Assembly: GCA_028869135.1 (NCBI GenBank)
Contig: JAGWTC010000015.1
Coordinates: 1 to 62,783 of the forward strand
Length of the DNA: 62,783 bases
From: Rhodocyclaceae bacterium
Lineage (GTDB): Bacteria > Pseudomonadota > Gammaproteobacteria > Burkholderiales > Rhodocyclaceae
Direction of reading: 5' to 3'
Shown here: in pieces, positions 50,674-57,659 of the stretch
Layout: the number at the start of each line of letters is the position of its first letter
Position numbering within the stretch: position 1 is the stretch's first letter
Translations under genes and position numbers: made by a program
The notes under the pieces: model-generated
What the model was told of the DNA's origin: nothing
Databases searched by the model: none
The model's input: only the letters and a program-made list of their open reading frames with translations

Positions 50674-51246
50674 TCAGCCGAACAGGGCCTTGACGTCTAC
50701 GTCGGCTTTCTCGGCCGTGGAAAATTCCAGCAAGGGCTTTGCGTCGAAATGGAACAACTTGGCCACGATGGCATCGGGGAATTGCTCGATGCGGATGTTA
50801 TTGATGTTCACGCTTTCGTTGTAGAACTCGCGACGATCGGCGATTGCGTTCTCGAGCTGCGAGATGCGCGTCTGCAATTGCATGAAGCTCTCGTTCGCGC
50901 GCAGCTCCGGATAGGCCTCCGCGACCGCGAAGAGGCGGCCAAGGCCCTGGCGCAATGCGCCCTCGGCCTCGCCCAGCGCTTCGATATCCTGGCTTTCGCG
51001 CGCGTTGTGCACTTGGGTCCGCGCCGCGATCACGCGCTCCAGCGTGCTCGCCTCGAACTGCTTGTACTGCTTGCAGACCTCCACCAGCTTGGGCAATTCG
51101 TCATGTCGCTGCTTGAGCAATACGTCGATGTTGGCCCAAGCCTTGGAAACCGCGTGCTTGACCTGGACCAGATTGTTGTAGACGACGATTGCATAGATAA
51201 CGACAACTGCAATGAAACCCAGGAACAACAAGGTACCGAGACTCAT
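50674..51246 (-). CDS. lemA: LemA family protein
   Basis: A 190-residue LemA protein: one N-terminal membrane helix (LLFLGFIAVVVIYAIVVYNNL), then a long helical bundle with the signature LVQVKHAVSKAWANIDVLLKQRHDELPKLVE. YPELRANESFMQLQTRISQLENAIADRREFYNESVN follows, and the C-terminal amphipathic helix ends near the stop. The family has no agreed function; in many bacteria it is paired with GIDE or TPM-domain proteins and linked to envelope stress. Here the GIDE-like gene follows 3 bp downstream, so they are one unit. Confidence 0.93.
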   Translation of the reverse strand: MSLGTLLFLGFIAVVVIYAIVVYNNLVQVKHAVSKAWANIDVLLKQRHDELPKLVEVCKQYKQFEASTLERVIAARTQVHNARESQDIEALGEAEGALRQGLGRLFAVAEAYPELRANESFMQLQTRISQLENAIADRREFYNESVNINNIRIEQFPDAIVAKLFHFDAKPLLEFSTAEKADVDVKALFG

Positions 51247-51270
51247 ATATGCTCCGCGAAAGGTTCAGAA

Positions 51271-51747
51271 TCAGTCGAACAGGTTTTTCAGCTTTTCCAG
51301 ATACGGGCCAAACTGCGGGTCGCCTTCAGCGGGAGCCCATGCCGCAAACTCGCCTTCGGACGGGGGCGCATACGGCCCCGCCTTGGCTTCCATGAAGATG
51401 CTGTCCGGCTCAAGCGCCAGCACCGTATGATAAGTGCCATGGGGTATATCGACGCCCAGGGTCGCTCCGCGCGGATCGAGCAGGATCGTTTGCGCAAGCT
51501 CGCCGGCTTCGTTGAAAATCACCAGACCAAGCCGTCCCCGTAATGCCGTCATGGTCTCCGACTTGTTCGGGTCCAGATGTCGGTGGGGGCGAACATACGA
51601 ACCGGGTTCGATGCCAATCAGCAAGCGATGCGCCGGAAACTCGTTGTTCGGGTGAAAGTTCCGGTTCACCCGCAATCTGGCGCTTGCCCTGGCCGATGCG
51701 CTAATGGCGTCGAGCATGGCCGTGTCGATCAACGTTACTGCACTCAT
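51271..51747 (-). CDS. WbuC family cupin
   Basis: A 158-residue single-domain cupin. The metal-binding motif is seen as YVRPHRHLDPNKSETMTALRGRLG (two His, one Glu), with the second cupin motif around IPHGTYHTVLALEPDSIFME supplying a further His. This fits the WbuC family, whose founding members lie in O-antigen clusters; its reaction is not established. The start at 51747 overlaps the dnaE stop (ATGA). That makes it translationally coupled to the replicative polymerase, an odd partner. The frame is open further upstream inside dnaE but is not conserved. Confidence 0.85.
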   Translation of the reverse strand: MSAVTLIDTAMLDAISASARASARLRVNRNFHPNNEFPAHRLLIGIEPGSYVRPHRHLDPNKSETMTALRGRLGLVIFNEAGELAQTILLDPRGATLGVDIPHGTYHTVLALEPDSIFMEAKAGPYAPPSEGEFAAWAPAEGDPQFGPYLEKLKNLFD

Positions 51748-54700
51748 GGATAGATAACCCTCACATTCTCCGGCTGCAGCCACTCCTTGAGGCTGTTCAG
51801 CAATTCGTCGTCGAGGCGGATGCGCCAGGCATCGGACAGGCCCAGCTCGGCCGCCGCATCTGCATTGTGATAGGCGATGCGTACCGGGCAGGCGCCGTTG
51901 CGGTAGGGCGCCAGCATGGCTTGCAGCTTCTGCGCATAGCGGCCCTCGATCGAGTTGCCATTCATCGACAGTTGCAACGCACGCGCGAAACGGCCGCGCG
52001 CCTCGCCCAGGGTCATGATCTTGTCGGCCGATACGCGCAAGCCGCCGGAAAAATCGTCGTGGCTGACCTTGCCCTCGATCAGCAGAATTTCGTCTTCCCT
52101 GATCTTGGCGCGCTCCGCATCCCACAGTTCGTTGAAGACGGTCACTTCGATCTGTGCGGTGGCGTCGTCCAGCGTGATGATCGCCATCTTGCCGCGGCGC
52201 GTCATCTGCGTGCGCGTGGTCAGCACCACACCGGCCATCAGCACCGGCTCCTTGCCCGGTGTCAGTTGCGACAGCGTCTTGCGCACGAACTGGCCGATAT
52301 CACGACGATAGGCGTTGAACGGGTGGCCCGAGTAGAAGAAGCCCAGCGCCTGCTTTTCCTCCAGCAACTGTCTGCGCTCGTCCCAGCGTTCGTGCCTGGT
52401 CTGGTATTGCGGCGCATGCGCGTCCGCTTCGCCGCCCATGTCGAACAAACCGCTTTGCAGCGCATTGCGCTCGGCCTGGTCGGCGGCCTCGATGGCGATG
52501 CCGACCGACGCGAACAGCTTGGCGCGGTCCGCATCGATGGCATCGAAAGCGCCGGCGCGGATCAGGGCCTCGACCACGCGGCGGTTGGCGACGCGCTTGT
52601 CGACGCGGCGGCAGAAGTCGAAAAGATCCTTGAACGGCCCGTCCTTTTCGCGCGCGCGAATCAAGGCCGACAGCGCCGCCTCGCCGGTGCCCTTGATCGC
52701 ACCAAGGCCGTAGCGTATCGTCGCAGCATCCGTGGGTTCGAAACGGATGGCGCTGGCATTGACGTCCGGCGGCAGGAACTTGATGTTGTTAGCCAGGCAG
52801 TCCTGATAGAAGATCTGCACCTTGTCGGTGTCGGCCATTTCGGACGACATCGTGGCGGCCATGAAGGCGGTCGGATAGTAGTTCTTGAGCCAGCCGGTCT
52901 GGAAGGCGACCAGCGCATAAGCGGCCGAGTGCGACTTGTTGAAGCCGTATTCGGCAAACTTCTCCATCAGGTCGAAGAGCTGGGTCGCCAGCGCCGGCTG
53001 AACGCCGCGCTTCTCCGCGCCGTCGGTAAACAGCTTGCGGTGTTCCGCCATTTCCTCGGGCTTCTTCTTGCCCATCGCGCGGCGCAGCATGTCGGCGCCG
53101 CCGAGCGTATAGCCGGCCAGAATCTGCGCGACCAGCATCACCTGTTCCTGATAGACGATGACGCCGTAGGTCGACTTCAGGATGGGCTCAAGATCCTTGT
53201 GGAAGTACCACTCCGGATTGCCTTGGCCGGTCTGCGTCTGCTGCTTCTTGCGGTTGATGAAGTCGTCCACCATGCCGGAACCCAGCGGGCCGGGGCGGTT
53301 CAGCGCCATCAAGGCGATGATGTCTTCGAAGGTATCGCCCTTGAGGCGCTTTTCCAGATCCTTGGCCGAGCGCGATTCGGACTGGAACACGGCGGTCGTG
53401 TTGCCCGAGGCGAACAAGCCGTAAGTGGCCTTGTCGTCGAGCGGAATATCCTCGAGGCGGAACTCGGCGCGCGAGGGGTCCAGCTTCTTCACGAACTCGA
53501 CCGCCTCGTCGAGAATCGTCAGCGTGCGCAGGCCGAGGAAGTCGAACTTCACCAGGCCGACCTTTTCCACATCGTCCTTGTCGAACTGCGAGACAACGGA
53601 ATCGGTGCCCTGCGCCGCGTAGAGCGGACAGAAGTCGGTCAGCTTGCCCGGCGAGATCAAGACGCCGCCGGCGTGCATGCCGATATTGCGCGTCATGCCT
53701 TCGAGCTTGGTCGCCAGTTCCCATAGTTCGGCAAGCTCTTCCTCCTGCTCGACGCGGGCCTTCATCTGCGGTTCTTTTTCGTAGGCCTCGGACAGCGAGA
53801 TGCCAAGCTCATTGGGAATCAGCTTGGCGAACTGGTCGACGAAGTTGAAGGGCAGGTCGAGCACGCGGCCGCAGTCGCGGATCACGGCCTTGGCCGCCAT
53901 GGTGCCGAAGGTGGCGATCTGCGAGACGGCATGGTGACCGTACTTGTCCTTCACATACTGGATGACGCGGTCGCGCCCGTCCTGGCAGAAGTCGATGTCG
54001 AAGTCGGGCATGGACACCCGCTCCGGATTCAGGAAGCGCTCGAAGAGCAGATCGTAAGCAAGCGGGTCGAGGTCGGTGATGCCGAGCGAATACGCGACCA
54101 GCGAACCAGCGCCGGAACCGCGGCCCGGGCCGACCGGCACGCCGTTGTGCTTGGCCCAGTTGATGAAGTCGGCCACGATCAGGAAGTAGCCGGGGAAACC
54201 CATCTGCTGGATGATGCCGATCTCGAACTCCAGGCGTTCGAGATAGCGCGGCCGCTGTGCATCGCGCTCGGTGACCTCGGGATAGAGCTGCTCCAGACGG
54301 AACTCCAGCCGCTCCCGCGCCTGCAGCGCCAGAAAGTCGTCGAGCGTCAGTCCGTCCGGCGTGGGGAACAGCGGCAGTTTGGGCTTGCCGAGCTCGATCG
54401 AGACATTGCAGCGGCGCGCGATCTCGATGGAGTTCTCCAGCGCTTCCGGATAGTCGGCGAACAGCTCGGCCATCTCGGCCTGCGTCTTGAAATGCTGCTC
54501 CTCGTGGAAATTCCTGGGGCGGCGCGAATCCGACAGCACATAGCCCTCGGCGATGCAGGTGCGCGCTTCATGCGCCTTGAAGTCGTCGCGCTCCATGAAC
54601 TGGATCGGATGCGTGGCGACCAGCGGCAGAAACAGCTCACCGGCCAGTTGCGCGCTCGCATGCACCAGCATTTCCTGCTGCGCCGAGCCGCTCTTGCCTT

Positions 54701-55223
54701 GCGGGCGCTGCACCTCGATGTAAAAGCTGCCCGGGAACAAGGCCGCCCAGTGGCGTGCGCGCGCTACTGCGTCGGCGCCCTTGCCCGCTACGAGCATCTG
54801 GCCGATATCGCCGCTGGGACCGCCAGACAAGGCCAGCAGATTGCTATTGTCGCCCCCGGCCAGATCAGCATAGGGAATCTCGGCGCGGCCGGCGGCGCGG
54901 TCGCCCTTGTAGGCCGCGGACAGCAAGTCGCACAAGCGCAGATAGCCGTCGCGATTCTTCGCCAGAAGCAGCAGTCGGGAGGCGCGATCCTGCCCGTCCG
55001 GATCGCCGATCCAGGCATCGCAGCCGATCATCGGCTTCAAACCCTTGCCGCGCATGCCCGAATAGAACTTGACCATGCCGAACATATTGGCCAGATCGGT
55101 CAGCGCCATGGCCGGCATTCCGTCTTTCTGCGCCCGGGCAATCGCGTCGTCGAGACGCACGATGCCATCGGTGATGGAAAACTCGCTATGCAGGCGCAGA
55201 TGGACGAAACGGGCTGAACTCAT
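51744..55223 (-). CDS. dnaE: DNA polymerase III subunit alpha
   Basis: The 1,159-residue replicative polymerase catalytic subunit. An N-terminal PHP domain starts FVHLRLHSEFSITDGI. The palm contains GPGRGSGAGSLVAYSLGI and the catalytic acids in PDFDIDFCQDGRDRVI, with a third Asp near QFDKDDVEKVGLVKFDFLG. The fingers region contains HAGGVLISPG and NKSHSAAYALVAFQT. The C-terminal OB fold (MTRRGKMAIITLDDATAQIEV) and tail complete it. Length matches the E. coli-type DnaE1. A TAGAAT sits six bases before the ATG, suggesting a leaderless or nearly leaderless mRNA. wbuC follows with a 4-nt overlap. Confidence 0.97.
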   Translation of the reverse strand: MSSARFVHLRLHSEFSITDGIVRLDDAIARAQKDGMPAMALTDLANMFGMVKFYSGMRGKGLKPMIGCDAWIGDPDGQDRASRLLLLAKNRDGYLRLCDLLSAAYKGDRAAGRAEIPYADLAGGDNSNLLALSGGPSGDIGQMLVAGKGADAVARARHWAALFPGSFYIEVQRPQGKSGSAQQEMLVHASAQLAGELFLPLVATHPIQFMERDDFKAHEARTCIAEGYVLSDSRRPRNFHEEQHFKTQAEMAELFADYPEALENSIEIARRCNVSIELGKPKLPLFPTPDGLTLDDFLALQARERLEFRLEQLYPEVTERDAQRPRYLERLEFEIGIIQQMGFPGYFLIVADFINWAKHNGVPVGPGRGSGAGSLVAYSLGITDLDPLAYDLLFERFLNPERVSMPDFDIDFCQDGRDRVIQYVKDKYGHHAVSQIATFGTMAAKAVIRDCGRVLDLPFNFVDQFAKLIPNELGISLSEAYEKEPQMKARVEQEEELAELWELATKLEGMTRNIGMHAGGVLISPGKLTDFCPLYAAQGTDSVVSQFDKDDVEKVGLVKFDFLGLRTLTILDEAVEFVKKLDPSRAEFRLEDIPLDDKATYGLFASGNTTAVFQSESRSAKDLEKRLKGDTFEDIIALMALNRPGPLGSGMVDDFINRKKQQTQTGQGNPEWYFHKDLEPILKSTYGVIVYQEQVMLVAQILAGYTLGGADMLRRAMGKKKPEEMAEHRKLFTDGAEKRGVQPALATQLFDLMEKFAEYGFNKSHSAAYALVAFQTGWLKNYYPTAFMAATMSSEMADTDKVQIFYQDCLANNIKFLPPDVNASAIRFEPTDAATIRYGLGAIKGTGEAALSALIRAREKDGPFKDLFDFCRRVDKRVANRRVVEALIRAGAFDAIDADRAKLFASVGIAIEAADQAERNALQSGLFDMGGEADAHAPQYQTRHERWDERRQLLEEKQALGFFYSGHPFNAYRRDIGQFVRKTLSQLTPGKEPVLMAGVVLTTRTQMTRRGKMAIITLDDATAQIEVTVFNELWDAERAKIREDEILLIEGKVSHDDFSGGLRVSADKIMTLGEARGRFARALQLSMNGNSIEGRYAQKLQAMLAPYRNGACPVRIAYHNADAAAELGLSDAWRIRLDDELLNSLKEWLQPENVRVIYP

Positions 55224-55229
55224 GGCGCG

Positions 55230-55235
55230 ATTCTA
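55230..55235 (-). promoter_or_regulatory. Candidate -10 element for dnaE, leaderless geometry
   Basis: TAGAAT on the minus strand with six bases between it and the ATG, so transcription would begin at or next to the start codon. No Shine-Dalgarno is present. The same spacing is seen at uvrD. Confidence 0.4.
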
Positions 55236-55607
55236 CCTGTACTCCGGTACGGAACAGCACCGCCCGATGCCGGCCTTCATGCCCCGTCCGGCCGACAGGT
55301 TCGGACGACATAAAACCCTCGCTGCTTTCAGATTTCATAGATACAAAACCTGCAACCGGGCGAAACGGTGGGAAAACCACAAAAAACAACACGCAGAAGC
55401 GCCTTCGGAAGCCCGGTTTCCACCATGTTCCGACTGGTTGCGTGCCAATATTGATGCGCGCTTGATGCGGCCCGCTTGGTCCACTTGACCAAAACCACAC
55501 GAACACTTAACATTTACACAAAATACACAAGTGAAATTGGATTTCGCCCCACAAATCTGGGCAAATTGGTACAAGGTATTGCTGCTCCATAATCTTTAAC
55601 GTTCGCC
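55236..55607. other. Divergent intergenic region between dnaE and the diguanylate cyclase gene
   Basis: About 370 bp without a supported gene; the short open frames on both strands have no recognisable content. The right half is AT-rich. A sigma70-like pair for the plus strand is visible: TTGACC (55485-55490), a 17-nt spacer and TAACAT (55508-55513), 95 bp before the ATG. I see no repeats or terminators. Confidence 0.5.
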
Positions 55608-56792
55608 ATGTCACGTTTAGCATTTACCGGTAAGCTATACGCACAGGATCTCCTTGCTGCAGATTGCATGTCGGAAAGCCACGCCCCCCTCGATACACCC
55701 CAAGCCGGTGCATGCGCCCCGGAGGAGCTGGTGCTTCGACATGCCGGTGTCATTTCGGCTCAGCGTGACCGCGGCGAGCTGGAAGTCGCTTTCGTGCATG
55801 CGGTCCAGGATGTGCTGCTGGCCACCAGCGCCCAGCTTTACCGTGTCTTCACGCCCAAGGGTGACTGTCTCGCCGGGCTCGTCGCCAAGGCCGATCTCAG
55901 CGGCAGGTACTGCCTCGACGACGGTTTGTCATGGCCCGCCAATACCGCCTCGATCGAACATTTCCCCGCCCTGCATCGCAGCCTGACCTCAGGCAACAGC
56001 ATCGTCGTACCCGCCGGCACGACCGGCAACAACAGCCTGCATGAGCAGGTGTTCCCCATCGTCCGTGAAGGCAATGTTTTCTTCGGCTTCGCCGTCATTC
56101 GACAAGCCGCACCGCTCGACGCCCGCCAGCAGGGCATCGTGCTGGGTCTGATCCGGCTGTTCTGCAACCAACTGCGCCTGCTCGACTACAGCGAAATCGA
56201 TACACTGACCGGCCTGCTCAATCGCAAGACCTTCGACGAATCGCTGCTGCGCATTCTGTCCAGCTTGCAGGAGAACGATGCGGGCGCCGGCAGCAACGTG
56301 CTGCACCTGCCGCGTCGCCGTCACGGCGCCGATGCCGAAGACAGCCACTGGCTTGCCGTGATCGATATCGATCATTTCAAGACCATCAACGACACCTACG
56401 GCCACCTGATCGGCGACGAAGTGCTGCTGATGATCGCGAACATGATGAAGACCTCGTTCCGCGCCCACGACAAGCTATTCCGCTTCGGGGGAGAAGAATT
56501 CGTCGTCGTGCTGAAGCCCACCGAGGCGCGCAACGCCATGAACATCTTCGAGCGCTTCCGCCGTCAGGTCGAGGCGCACGAGTTTCCTCAGGTCGGCCAC
56601 CTGACCATCAGCACCGGCTTTGCGCGCATCGGCATCAACGATCTGCCTTCGGCCATCATCGACAATGCCGACGAAGCGCTCTACTGGGCCAAGCACCACG
56701 GCCGCAACCAGGTTTTCAGCTACGAAGACCTGGTCAGCGAAGGCCACGTCCAGCGCCGCATCGTCGAGACGAATAGCGTCGAACTGTTTTGA
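55608..56792 (+). CDS. Diguanylate cyclase (GGDEF) with N-terminal GAF-like region
   Basis: A 394-residue cytoplasmic protein that should make cyclic di-GMP from GTP. Residues about 45-195 look like a GAF-type sensory domain. The catalytic domain runs from LDYSEIDTLTGLLNRKTFD to the end and has the intact active site RFGGEEFVVVL. The inhibitory I-site RAHD is five residues upstream. Between the first helix (ILSSLQ) and VIDIDHFKTINDTYGH there is an extra 30-residue polar loop rich in Asp, Gly and Arg. The start is uncertain: ATG 55608 or 55668, neither with a clear ribosome-binding site. The PilZ-like protein at 25.3 kb could be a receptor. Confidence 0.9.
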   Translation: MSRLAFTGKLYAQDLLAADCMSESHAPLDTPQAGACAPEELVLRHAGVISAQRDRGELEVAFVHAVQDVLLATSAQLYRVFTPKGDCLAGLVAKADLSGRYCLDDGLSWPANTASIEHFPALHRSLTSGNSIVVPAGTTGNNSLHEQVFPIVREGNVFFGFAVIRQAAPLDARQQGIVLGLIRLFCNQLRLLDYSEIDTLTGLLNRKTFDESLLRILSSLQENDAGAGSNVLHLPRRRHGADAEDSHWLAVIDIDHFKTINDTYGHLIGDEVLLMIANMMKTSFRAHDKLFRFGGEEFVVVLKPTEARNAMNIFERFRRQVEAHEFPQVGHLTISTGFARIGINDLPSAIIDNADEALYWAKHHGRNQVFSYEDLVSEGHVQRRIVETNSVELF

Positions 56793-56883
56793 GGGCTAGG
56801 CGCTAGAGAGGCTGGCTCAATAAGCCCAAACTCGCGTCTCATCATCCGCAAACCGCAATCACACGAGCCCCTCGGGGGGACGG

Positions 56884-56963
56884 CTGCCGCAGCGCGGCAG
56901 CGGGTGCAACTCTGCGGCAAAGCCGATAATCAGACTGGGCCGGCGGCCCAGTCGATTATCGGC
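56884..56963 (-). terminator. Palindromes spanning the parA stop codon
   Basis: GCCGATAATC (56922-56931) plus CTGGGCCG faces CGGCCCAG plus GATTATCGGC (56954-56963), a 42-nt near-perfect palindrome covering the last codons and stop of the ParA-like gene. On the minus strand it is followed by TTTGCCGC. A second hairpin CTGCCGC/GCGGCAG lies at 56884-56900. Probably a terminator. Confidence 0.5.
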
Positions 56964-57559
56964 ACCCACTGCGCCCAGTCCTGGCCGGCGCGGCTCTCCG
57001 ACAGATCGAAGATCGACATGCCGTGCGCCGCTGCCTGCACATAGGTCTGCGTGTCGCGCAGATAGGTCAGCACTGGCAGGCCGCTGTCTTCGAGAAAGCG
57101 CTCCAGTTGCGCCGCCGAGCGCGTGCGCGCATCGACGCGCATGCCGACCACGCCGATAAAAGTCTGGTGCTTGCGGACCGCCTTTTCTTCGAGCAGCTCG
57201 TCGAGAAATTCACGCGTCGCCAGGATGTCGAAAATCGAGGGTTGCAGCGGCACGATGACGCGGTCGACCAACTTCAGCGCATGCGACAAGGCCTTGCCGT
57301 GGATGCCGGCCGGGGTGTCCAGCACCACATGCGTCGTGCCGGCAGGCGGGTGCGCGGGCCGGTCGGGATCGATATTCCAGCCGGCAATCGGCGGCAGGGC
57401 GGGTGAGCGCAGCTTGAGCCAGTTGCGGGCCGACTGCTGCCGGTCGATATCGCCAAGCATGACCTTGTGGCCCTGCCTGGCAAAGCAGCCGGCCAGGTTG
57501 GTGGCGACGGTGCTCTTGCCGACGCCGCCCTTGGGATTTGCAATCAGGAATGACTTCAT
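56930..57559 (-). CDS. ParA/MinD-family ATPase (orphan)
   Basis: A 209-residue ATPase of the ParA/Soj superfamily. The deviant Walker A is IANPKGGVGKSTVATNLA with the signature Lys. MLGDIDRQQSARNWLKLR is the A' region (the Asp-Gln-Gln type of plasmid-like ParA). HVVLDTPAGIHG is Walker B. It lacks an N-terminal DNA-binding domain. No parB or centromere-like repeats are nearby, so this is not an evident partition locus. Orphan ParA proteins position large complexes such as chemoreceptor arrays or carboxysomes; the cargo here is unknown. The final residues are encoded by a palindrome. Confidence 0.88.
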   Translation of the reverse strand: MKSFLIANPKGGVGKSTVATNLAGCFARQGHKVMLGDIDRQQSARNWLKLRSPALPPIAGWNIDPDRPAHPPAGTTHVVLDTPAGIHGKALSHALKLVDRVIVPLQPSIFDILATREFLDELLEEKAVRKHQTFIGVVGMRVDARTRSAAQLERFLEDSGLPVLTYLRDTQTYVQAAAHGMSIFDLSESRAGQDWAQWVPIIDWAAGPV

Positions 57560-57631
57560 GCTGCCGCCTCCGCAATGTATTCACGGTCGATTGTATGCCG
57601 AAGGCATGTAGGCAAGCCGTTGAATTGCGTG

Positions 57632-57654
57632 AAAAAAGCCGCTTACTGCGGCTT
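57632..57654 (-). terminator. Intrinsic terminator of uvrD
   Basis: AAGCCGC (57636-57642) pairs with GCGGCTT (57648-57654). On the minus strand the stem leads into TTTTTTC. It lies 6 nt after the uvrD stop, and parA starts about 70 nt further. Confidence 0.85.
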
Positions 57655-57659
57655 CCCGG

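Noticed and set aside
55224-55607. Short open frames on both strands of the dnaE-GGDEF gap
   Set aside because: No ribosome-binding sites, low-complexity basic or Cys/Phe-rich translations, no family resemblance.
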